Assembly: GCA_012799425.1 (NCBI GenBank)
Contig: JAAZLF010000576.1
Span: 1 to 8,044 of the forward strand
Source: Actinomycetales bacterium
GTDB taxonomy: Bacteria; Actinomycetota; Actinomycetes; Actinomycetales; Dermabacteraceae
DNA length: 8,044 bases
Direction: 5' to 3'
Shown: in pieces, positions 1 to 5,599 of the stretch
Numbering within the stretch: position 1 is the stretch's first letter
Layout of the letters: every line of letters starts with the position of its first letter
Made by a program: the position numbers and the translations under genes
Notes under the pieces: model-generated
What the model saw: the letters and a program-made list of their open reading frames with translations, nothing else
Told to the model about the DNA's origin: nothing
Databases searched by the model: none

Positions 1-42
1 GACGATGAACAGATCCGGCCGACCTGTTCCCGCAGCGTTCAC
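1..42 (-). CDS. Possible 5' end of a divergent gene (partial, runs off the window)
   Basis: Read on the minus strand, a GTG at 42-40 opens 14 codons to the window edge without a stop (VNAAGTGRPDLFIV). The 'RPDLFIV' stretch looks like the first beta-strand of a cytoplasmic alpha/beta enzyme, but it is far too short to name a family. A GAGG sequence lies about 11 bases upstream of the GTG. The arrangement would be divergent from the phosphodiesterase gene, with about 75 bases between the two starts. Third positions are mixed (GCT, GGA, ACA, GGT, GAT), so codon evidence is weak. It could also be non-coding upstream DNA. Confidence 0.3.
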   Translation of the reverse strand, partial: MNAAGTGRPDLFIV

Positions 43-74
43 CAGGGCGCCCTCGGCCCGTGACCAGGCACTCC

Positions 75-80
75 TACCGT
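75..80 (+). promoter_or_regulatory. Possible -10 box (TACCGT) for the phosphodiesterase gene
   Basis: TACCGT fits the loose actinobacterial TANNNT -10 pattern. It would start transcription near base 87 and give a leader of about 30 bases that contains the SD site. No convincing -35 box lies 16-19 bases upstream. The box sits in a short dyad (CTCC at 71-74, GGAG at 82-85), which may be chance in such GC-rich DNA. Confidence 0.22.
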
Positions 81-106
81 GGGAGCGCTTCCATCCGCGC
101 CTGCCC

Positions 107-112
107 GAGGAG
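107..112 (+). promoter_or_regulatory. Shine-Dalgarno site deciding the 118 start
   Basis: GAGGAG ends 5 bases before the ATG at 118. The alternative in-frame GTG at 79 has no comparable site, so this fixes the start of the phosphodiesterase gene. Confidence 0.75.
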
Positions 113-117
113 TTCTC

Positions 118-1464
118 ATGACCGACGCCGCCCAGCTCGAACGCCCTGCACCCGCCGACGACGGTGAGCGCCGACGCCTCGTGGTGATCTCGGTCGACGC
201 GATGAGCGACGTCGACGTGCCCTTCGCCCGCACCCTGCCGAACTTCGCCCGCATCCTGGGCGGCGCCTGGGGCAGCGCCGAGGCGATCTACCCGACGGTG
301 ACCTACCCCAACCACACCTCCCAGACCACGGGCCGCACCGCGGACGGGCACGGCATCTACGCCAACGAGAAGGTCTCCCCGGGTGTGCGCGTGCCCGAGT
401 GGTTCTGGGACGCACGCGACATCACCGCGCCCACGATCTTCGACCTCGCGAAGCAGGAGGGCCTGACCACCGCGAGCGTGGGCTGGCCGGTCACCGGATG
501 GTCCCCGTCGATCGACATCGCGGTGCCCGAGATCTGGGACCGGGCCGGCCTCGAACCGACCCTCGCCGTGCTGCGCGAGGCGTCCTCGCCCCGTGGGCTG
601 GAGTACGTGGACCGTCACGCCGGCGAGGTCAGCTGGGCCCGGAAGCACGTCTTCGGCCGCTTCAACACCTCCGTGGCCACCGACATCCTGCGCACCGACC
701 GGCCCGACGTGCTGTTCGTGCATCTGGTGGACGTGGACTCCGCCCGCCACGCCACCGGACGCTTCACGCCCGAGGTGAAGGAGGCCTTCGAGCGGGTCGA
801 CGGCTGGATCGGCGAGATCCTGGCCGCGCTCGAGGACGCCGGGATCGCCGAGGAGACCAACGTCGCGATCGTCTCCGACCACGGCCACGTCGAGGTGGGG
901 CGCTGCTTCCGCGCCAACCGCCTGCTGGTCGAGCGCGGCTTCGTGAGGCTCGACGACTCCGGAGAGGTCAGCAGCTGGGACGCCTGGGTGCACGGCTGCG
1001 GTCTCACCGGCCAGCTGCACCTGAACCCCGAGGCGGACGAGGCCACACGCGAGAAGGTGCTCGCCCTGGTCGACGGCTGGGTCGAGGACCCCGAGATCCT
1101 CGTCGCGGCCTTCCACCAGCTCGCGGAGATGCGCGAGGACTACGGCTACGCCGGCCCCTTCCTCGGTGTGCTCGAGGGCACCAGCGGCACCAACTTCCAG
1201 AACCTCTGGGAGGGCCGCTCGCTCTACGGCCGCTTCGACGAGGACTACACCTTCCTCATCTCCCAGCACGGCCACCTGCCCGAGCAGGACATCCAGGCCG
1301 TGTTCGCGATGACCGGGCCCGACATCGCCGAAGGGGTGCGCTTCAGCCGCTGCACCGTCCCGGACGAGGCCGTGACCTTCGCGCACCTGCTGGGCCTGAG
1401 CTTCCCCGAGGCCGACGGCTCCGTGGTCAGCGAGATGCTGCGGGTGCCGGCCGTTCAGCAATAG
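118..1464 (+). CDS. Alkaline phosphatase superfamily protein, nucleotide pyrophosphatase/phosphodiesterase type
   Basis: The 448-residue product matches the type I phosphodiesterase/nucleotide pyrophosphatase branch of the alkaline phosphatase superfamily: two-metal enzymes that cleave phosphodiesters or pyrophosphates through a threonine nucleophile. Visible in order are the first metal Asp in 'VISVDAM' (D27), the nucleophile loop 'YPTVTYPNHT' with T62 before the PNH motif, 'VDVDSARHATG' giving the D207-xxx-H211 metal pair, 'SDHGH' (D254, H255), and 'SQHGH' (H384). The metal set therefore looks complete. No signal peptide or membrane segment is visible, so it is probably cytoplasmic; the natural substrate cannot be told. 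The ATG at 118 is chosen over the in-frame GTG at 79 because GAGGAG at 107-112 lies 5 bases before it, and family homology begins only after about residue 20. Its last 10 bases overlap the convergent IMPase-HIT gene. Confidence 0.9.
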   Translation: MTDAAQLERPAPADDGERRRLVVISVDAMSDVDVPFARTLPNFARILGGAWGSAEAIYPTVTYPNHTSQTTGRTADGHGIYANEKVSPGVRVPEWFWDARDITAPTIFDLAKQEGLTTASVGWPVTGWSPSIDIAVPEIWDRAGLEPTLAVLREASSPRGLEYVDRHAGEVSWARKHVFGRFNTSVATDILRTDRPDVLFVHLVDVDSARHATGRFTPEVKEAFERVDGWIGEILAALEDAGIAEETNVAIVSDHGHVEVGRCFRANRLLVERGFVRLDDSGEVSSWDAWVHGCGLTGQLHLNPEADEATREKVLALVDGWVEDPEILVAAFHQLAEMREDYGYAGPFLGVLEGTSGTNFQNLWEGRSLYGRFDEDYTFLISQHGHLPEQDIQAVFAMTGPDIAEGVRFSRCTVPDEAVTFAHLLGLSFPEADGSVVSEMLRVPAVQQ

Positions 1465-2642
1465 CCCCGGCCGATCACCGCATGCCGCACGCCTCCGGCG
1501 GGTGCCTCTACGTCCCCCGAGTACCGGGGGATGACATGCAGGTGCGCATGGAACACCGTCTGTCCTGCGGATGCTCCGGCGTTGAACCCGATGTTGTAGC
1601 CGTCGGGGGCGTGGGCGTCGTCGATCTGGGCGGTCACCAGATCGACCAGTTCGAGAGCGGCGCGCTGCTCGGCAGGAGTGGCATCGAGCCACGTCTCGAT
1701 CTGGCGGACGGGGATGATCAGCGCGTGGCCGGGCGAGGCCGGGTGAGCATCGAGAACGGCGAAGGCGAGCTCGTTCTGCGCGAGCCGGTCCTCATGAGGG
1801 ATGAGGGTGAACGGAGAGGGATCGGACGGAGTCGAGGCGCCGCGCGGATCCCCGTGATCCTCGGAGATGCGGAGCAGCTCGTCGAGCTCACGGACGGTCT
1901 CCGATCGTCCGACGACGACCAGCTCGCCGGAGAGATCGGTGAGCATCTCGGCACCGGCCTCCTGGGCGATGAGCGCTCCGCCGATGAGATCCCAGATCTC
2001 GTTGCGGTAGGCGATCAGCGCTCCCAGCCGGCCGGTGGCCAACAGGCCCCAGTCCGAGGACGGCGCCCAGCTGCGCAGCACTCGCTTGGTTCCTCGCTCG
2101 AGCGCATCGAAGACTTGGTTGCGGCGGGTGTCATCGTGCCCGACCGCGTACCCCTGGGTGAAGGCGACCGTGGTGCGGTGAAGAGGTTCGGCAGCGCCGA
2201 CGCCGAGCCGGCGCGGGGCGGCGCCATCGGTCGAGAGCCAGGCCCCCGCCCCGGCGATCGCCCAGTAGGTGCGGCGTCTCGGGGAGTCATGCACGACGGC
2301 CACGAGCGGTCGCTTCCCCTCGCACAGGGTGAGGCACACGCCGTACACGTCGAGGCCGATCACGTAATTGTTGGTGCCGTCGAGCGGATCGATCAGCCAG
2401 CCATAGCGGGCTCCGGGGCCGGCGCCCTGCTCTCCCTCCTCCTCACCGAGGACGGCGTGATCCGGATACCGCTCACGCAGTGCGGCCACGATCCTGCGCT
2501 CCGCTTCTCGATCCACGTGGGTGACCAGGTCGGAGCCGGTGCCCTTGGCCTCGATCCGGGCCACGTCCTGTTCGGCGACGGCGAAGTCCCCGGCCTCGCG
2601 GGAGAGGGAGACGGCGAGTTCTGCTGCGCTGCGAAGATCCAC
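1455..2642 (-). CDS. Inositol monophosphatase family / HIT domain fusion protein
   Basis: This 395-residue protein joins two hydrolase domains in one uninterrupted frame. Residues about 1-262 are an inositol-monophosphatase-type Mg-dependent phosphatase: 'GEEE' (66-69), 'DPLDGTNN' with metal residues D85 and D88, and 'WDLIGGALIAQEAG' with D218. Residues about 280-395 are a HIT (histidine triad) nucleotide hydrolase: 'NELAFAVLD', 'SPGHALIIP', 'GYNIGFNAG' and the triad 'HAHLHVIP' (H365, H367, H369; H367 is the expected nucleophile). A Pro/Ser/Asp-rich linker (about 263-279) separates them. Both active sites look intact, and each domain is near its family's usual length as a separate protein. 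Substrates are unknown: the first domain could act on inositol phosphate, histidinol phosphate or 3'-phosphoadenosine nucleotides, the second on adenylated or dinucleoside polyphosphate compounds. The GTG start lies 26 bases past the asparaginase stop, has no SD, and has TACTGT exactly 6 bases upstream. Confidence 0.9.
   Translation of the reverse strand: MDLRSAAELAVSLSREAGDFAVAEQDVARIEAKGTGSDLVTHVDREAERRIVAALRERYPDHAVLGEEEGEQGAGPGARYGWLIDPLDGTNNYVIGLDVYGVCLTLCEGKRPLVAVVHDSPRRRTYWAIAGAGAWLSTDGAAPRRLGVGAAEPLHRTTVAFTQGYAVGHDDTRRNQVFDALERGTKRVLRSWAPSSDWGLLATGRLGALIAYRNEIWDLIGGALIAQEAGAEMLTDLSGELVVVGRSETVRELDELLRISEDHGDPRGASTPSDPSPFTLIPHEDRLAQNELAFAVLDAHPASPGHALIIPVRQIETWLDATPAEQRAALELVDLVTAQIDDAHAPDGYNIGFNAGASAGQTVFHAHLHVIPRYSGDVEAPAGGVRHAVIGRGYC
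1513..1531. terminator. Hairpin inside the convergent gene; possible terminator for the phosphodiesterase gene
   Basis: TCCCCCG (1513-1519) and CGGGGGA (1525-1531) form a perfect 7-bp stem around the 5-base loop AGTAC. It begins 49 bases after the stop of the plus-strand gene and lies within the HIT-domain coding sequence, at the codons for 'IPRYSGD'. There is no T tract on either side, so intrinsic termination is uncertain. The stem may simply result from conserved residues spelled with GC-rich codons. Confidence 0.25.
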
Positions 2643-2648
2643 TCGTCG

Positions 2649-2654
2649 ACAGTA
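2649..2654 (-). promoter_or_regulatory. Putative -10 box (TACTGT) giving a leaderless mRNA for the IMPase-HIT gene
   Basis: On the minus strand TACTGT is followed by 6 bases (CGACGA) and then the GTG at 2642. TANNNT boxes of sigma-A-type actinobacterial promoters place the transcript start about 6-7 bases downstream, which here is the start codon. The gene has no SD sequence. The box lies in the 26-base gap after asparaginase, so this gene may be transcribed on its own as well as from the operon. No -35 consensus is seen. Confidence 0.45.
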
Positions 2655-2668
2655 GCCGGGCAGGTCGC

Positions 2669-3673
2669 TCAGCTCGCGTAGGGCACGAAGGACGCGCGGA
2701 TGCGCTCCGGGCCCGCACCGTCGGCGAGCAGGGCCTGGAGCAGCAGGCGGGCCTTCGCCGGAGGCAGGAATCCCGCCATGACCGCTCCCGCATCCAGCAG
2801 GTCCACCTCGCTGCCGGGGTAGGCGTAGTGGTGGGTCGAGGTGCCGCCCGAGACGATGCGGGTCGCGACCACCACGGGCGTGCCCGCCTCGAGCAGGCGC
2901 CGCAGGCGGGGCATCGCTGCGGGGGAGACGTGCCCCATCCCGACCCCGGCGATGACCAGGCCGGCCAGGTGCTCGGGGTCGAGGGCGCCGAGCAGGGCGA
3001 GGTCCTCGTCGAGCCCCGCGGTGAGGATCGGGACCGGCGGGAGGCTGTCCGGGAGCGCGCCCGGCAGCGGGCCCGTGCGGGGCAGCGGTGAGTGGAGCAG
3101 ACGCAGCTGCTCGCCATCGATCATGCCCACCGGGCCGGAGGGTGCGGAGGCGAAGGCCGCGACGGAGCGGGAGGAGACCTTCGAGACCTGGTCCGCGAGA
3201 TGGGCATGGCCATCGAACACGACGAGCACGCCGAGGCCCCGGGCTGCGGAGGATGACGCGGTGCGCACTGCGTCGTGCAGGTTCGCGGGGCCGTCGGCAC
3301 CCGGAGCGCTCGCCGGGCGCATCGCCCCGGTGACCACCAGCGGCGCTTCCCGGTCCCAGAACCAGTTCAGCAGGAACGCTGTCTCCTCGAGGGTGTCGGT
3401 GCCGTGTGTGAGGACCACGCCGTCGGCCCCCTCATCCACTGCGCGCCGGGCATGCTCGAGCACCTCGCGCAGGTGCCGGGGGCGCACATCGGAGGAGGAG
3501 ACGTTCGCGATCGCCCTCGGCGTGAGGTCCACACCGGCCACTGCAGTCGTCGCGAGGCGCCGAGCGGCGTCATCATCCGGGCGTGCGTGGCGGCCCGGGG
3601 ATTCCTGGGCCATGAAGATCGTGCCGCCCAGGGTCAGCAGGGCGACCCGCGAGGCCTCAGGCGTGCCGGTCAC
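2669..3673 (-). CDS. Type I L-asparaginase (asparaginase/glutaminase family)
   Basis: Hydrolyses L-asparagine to aspartate and ammonia. The 334-residue length is right for the bacterial type I cytoplasmic enzyme, and no signal peptide is present. The N-terminal 'TLGGTIF' carries the first catalytic Thr (T18); 'LTHGTDTLEETAFLLN' carries the second Thr-Asp pair (T92, D93); 'VTGAMRPASAPGADGPANLHDAV' region (114-136) is the family core; and K165 in 'QVSKVSS' is in the position of the catalytic Lys. The smaller C-terminal domain (about 215-334) includes 'GVGMGHVS'. The GTG at 3673 is chosen because GGAG (3682-3679) lies 5 bases before it and the protein then begins just before the conserved beta-strand. 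A reading frame extends upstream to 4189 but is antisense-like noise over the SRPBCC gene. The start codon overlaps the SRPBCC stop as GTGA, indicating translational coupling. Confidence 0.92.
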   Translation of the reverse strand: MTGTPEASRVALLTLGGTIFMAQESPGRHARPDDDAARRLATTAVAGVDLTPRAIANVSSSDVRPRHLREVLEHARRAVDEGADGVVLTHGTDTLEETAFLLNWFWDREAPLVVTGAMRPASAPGADGPANLHDAVRTASSSAARGLGVLVVFDGHAHLADQVSKVSSRSVAAFASAPSGPVGMIDGEQLRLLHSPLPRTGPLPGALPDSLPPVPILTAGLDEDLALLGALDPEHLAGLVIAGVGMGHVSPAAMPRLRRLLEAGTPVVVATRIVSGGTSTHHYAYPGSEVDLLDAGAVMAGFLPPAKARLLLQALLADGAGPERIRASFVPYAS

Positions 3674-4302
3674 GACAGCTCCGGCTCCTCGCCGAGATAG
3701 AACGCGGCGGTGCGCACGGAGGCTTTGCGTGCCGGCTTCTTGTCCGCTCCCGCGGCGACGTGCGCCTCGAACCAGGCCTCCGCGGTGGCGTGCGTGAACG
3801 TCTCGCCCTCGGCCGAGCCGGCGAAGTCGCCGAGCCGACGGATCAGCTCCGCGCCCGGATCCTCCAGATGCAGGGCCAGCGCGTAGAGCGCCGCGTCCCA
3901 GCCGCAGCCCGTCGCGGCGGGGCCGAAGGTCTTCCAGTGCGCGTCCAGCGGGACGGTGTGGCGCAGCGTGAAGCGGGAGGCGTCCTCGACGGGCTCGACC
4001 AGCAGCTCCATCTCGCTGCGGCTCTTGCCCTGGATCCAGCTCAGCTGCAGGCGGCGGGGCTCCTCGACCGCGAGCACCTCGCCGCGGGTCTCCATGTCCG
4101 GCAGCTCGAAACGACCGCCCTCGACCACCTCGCCGGTGGCGCGGCCGAACCACACCTCCAGGTGAGAGCCGATCGTGAGCGCGGACCACAGCTCCTCGGG
4201 ATGCACGGGGAAGGTCTGCTCGAGCGCGACCGTGGCGCGGTCGTGGGTGAGGGTGACGGTGCGGGTGACGTCGGAGAGCTGGCTGGTGGGCGTGGCGGTC
4301 AT
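3670..4302 (-). CDS. SRPBCC / AHSA1-like domain protein
   Basis: The 210-residue protein fits the START-like SRPBCC fold of the AHSA1 (activator of Hsp90 ATPase homologue) group: small soluble proteins with a deep hydrophobic pocket. The core runs from about residue 24 to 150: 'ALEQTFPVHPEELWSAL' is the usual N-terminal strand-helix, 'WFGRATGEVVEGGRFEL' and 'GEVLAVEEPRRLQLSW' the middle strands, and 'FTLRHTV' followed by a helix with 'GWDAALYALALHLED' the C-terminal part. A Lys/Arg-rich tail follows (about 186-197). The ligand is unknown; many such genes sit beside regulators, but here the partner is asparaginase. The ATG at 4302 is chosen because AAGGAG lies 4 bases upstream; the frame is open to 4494, but that extension is out-of-frame rlmC sequence. 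The gap to rlmC is 37 bases, and the last 4 bases overlap the asparaginase start. Confidence 0.85.
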   Translation of the reverse strand: MTATPTSQLSDVTRTVTLTHDRATVALEQTFPVHPEELWSALTIGSHLEVWFGRATGEVVEGGRFELPDMETRGEVLAVEEPRRLQLSWIQGKSRSEMELLVEPVEDASRFTLRHTVPLDAHWKTFGPAATGCGWDAALYALALHLEDPGAELIRRLGDFAGSAEGETFTHATAEAWFEAHVAAGADKKPARKASVRTAAFYLGEEPELS

Positions 4303-4306
4303 GGGG

Positions 4307-4312
4307 CTCCTT
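4307..4312 (-). promoter_or_regulatory. Shine-Dalgarno site deciding the SRPBCC start
   Basis: On the minus strand AAGGAG is followed by CCCC and then the ATG at 4302. It sets the true start well inside the longer open frame that reaches 4494. Confidence 0.75.
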
Positions 4313-4339
4313 CGGAAGCGGGGTGATGGACCCACTGTG

Positions 4340-5506
4340 TCAGGTGGGATCGATGCGGCGAAGCCGCACGATGACCTCGGCGTGCTCGGTGTGGGGGAAC
4401 ATGTCCACGAAATGCCCTGCGGTGATGCGCAGCGAGGGCATCGCCTGCAGATCGGCGGCGAGGGTGGCGGGGTTGCAGCTGGAGTAGAGGACATCGCGCA
4501 CCCCGGAGCCCTCGAGCCAGGAGGTCAGGCGCTCGCCGAGCCCGCGGCGGGGCGGGTTCACGATCACGATGTCCGGTGCGCCCTCGGCGCCGGCGGCCGC
4601 CTCGATCGCCCAGCTGGTGGCGTCCGCGGAGAGGAAGCTCGCCTCGATGTGCTGGGCCGCGGCGGCCTCGCGGGCACCGTCGATGGCCTCGGGTGAGACC
4701 TCCACCCCGGTGATCCGGGCGGAGGGCGCGGCCAGCGCGGCGTGCAGCGCGAAGCCGCCCAGCCCGCAGTAGAGGTCCCACAGCCGCGGAGCGGCGCCGT
4801 GCTCGGCAGCGATCTCCGCGACCCACGCCGCGGCCTGGCGGTACAGGGCGCCGGCCACCTCGGTGTGGGTCTGCAGGAAGGAGCGGGGCCGGGCGAACAG
4901 GGACACGTCCCCCGTGCGCACCGCGATCGAGGCGGCGCCGGCCAGCGGTATCTCCTGCGCGCCCTCGACCGCGGTGGTGTGCTCGGGGTGGATGTTCGCT
5001 GAGACCGAGACGACGGAGGGGTGGGCCTCGAGCAGAGCCGGCAGATGCTCGCGCAGGCGTTCCAGCGCCTTCTCGCTGCGCAGCACCAGGCGCAGCACGT
5101 GCTCCCCGTCAGGGGAGGCGGTGACCAGCACGTTCTTGATCTCGCCGCGGCGTCTGGCGACATCGTACGGAGGCACTTGCGCACGACGGATCAGCGCCTT
5201 CGCGCCCTCGAGGATCCCCTCGACCCCCTCCGGGTAGAGCGGACAGTCGCACAGGTCGGTGCCAGCGGACTGGCCCGGGAGGGTGAGCCGCGGCTCCTGC
5301 GCGGTCCCTGCCACGGCCATCTTGCCGCGTGCCCGGAACCCGGACTCCGCGCCGAGGATCGGCGCCTGCCAGCCCGCGCCCGGAGCGAGGAACGGCGCGA
5401 GCAGCTGTTCGATGCGCGCCCGGCCCTGGGCCATCTGCCGCGGACGGGGAAGGTCCAGCAGCGTGCAGGACCTGCACGCGCCGGAGTCGAAGTGATGGCA
5501 CCGCAC
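4340..5506 (-). CDS. rlmC: 23S rRNA (uracil(747)-C(5))-methyltransferase RlmC
   Basis: Transfers a methyl group from S-adenosylmethionine to C5 of U747 in 23S rRNA. The 388-residue protein can be laid along E. coli RlmC (RumB) almost from end to end. The N-terminal iron-sulfur cysteines keep the same spacing (C3, C11, C14, then 'LCDCPLYP' at 85-92), and 'PYDVARRRGEIK' (113-124) is the RlmC version of a conserved segment. The SAM site is 'LWDLYCGLGGFAL' (242-254), followed by 'VNPPRRG' (316-322), the catalytic cysteine in 'YSSCNP' (C344) and 'DMFPHTEHAE' with the presumed general base E377. There is no N-terminal TRAM domain, as expected for RlmC. The GTG at 5506 puts C3 where the family has it. 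It has no SD but has TAGACT 6 bases upstream, suggesting a leaderless message. It is the first gene of the four-gene minus-strand run. Confidence 0.92.
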   Translation of the reverse strand: MRCHHFDSGACRSCTLLDLPRPRQMAQGRARIEQLLAPFLAPGAGWQAPILGAESGFRARGKMAVAGTAQEPRLTLPGQSAGTDLCDCPLYPEGVEGILEGAKALIRRAQVPPYDVARRRGEIKNVLVTASPDGEHVLRLVLRSEKALERLREHLPALLEAHPSVVSVSANIHPEHTTAVEGAQEIPLAGAASIAVRTGDVSLFARPRSFLQTHTEVAGALYRQAAAWVAEIAAEHGAAPRLWDLYCGLGGFALHAALAAPSARITGVEVSPEAIDGAREAAAAQHIEASFLSADATSWAIEAAAGAEGAPDIVIVNPPRRGLGERLTSWLEGSGVRDVLYSSCNPATLAADLQAMPSLRITAGHFVDMFPHTEHAEVIVRLRRIDPT

Positions 5507-5512
5507 GCCAGG

Positions 5513-5518
5513 AGTCTA
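5513..5518 (-). promoter_or_regulatory. Putative -10 box (TAGACT) giving a leaderless rlmC mRNA
   Basis: On the minus strand TAGACT is followed by CCTGGC (6 bases) and then the GTG of rlmC at 5506. The spacing predicts transcription starting at or next to the start codon. No SD is present, which agrees with a leaderless start. No clear -35 box is seen. This would be the main promoter of the rlmC/SRPBCC/asparaginase/IMPase-HIT run. Confidence 0.5.
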
Positions 5519-5599
5519 CGAGGCGCCGGGGCCGATTGCGTTCGTCCGTCGGGGCCCGCCGCTGCCGTCGGGAGGGTCCATGTCGGAAGGCAGGAGCAG

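Noticed and set aside
399..2681. Very long plus-strand open frame (760 codons)
   Set aside because: It lies out of frame over the phosphodiesterase gene and antisense to the IMPase-HIT gene, both supported by catalytic motifs. Its translation is Arg/Gly/Pro-rich with no domain; long spurious frames are expected at this G+C content.
3674..4189. N-terminal extension of asparaginase by 172 codons
   Set aside because: It overlaps the SRPBCC gene in another frame and is Arg/Gly-rich. The SD-supported GTG at 3673 gives a normal family length.
4303..4494. N-terminal extension of the SRPBCC protein by 64 codons
   Set aside because: It overlaps the end of rlmC out of frame. AAGGAG directly before the ATG at 4302 decides the start.
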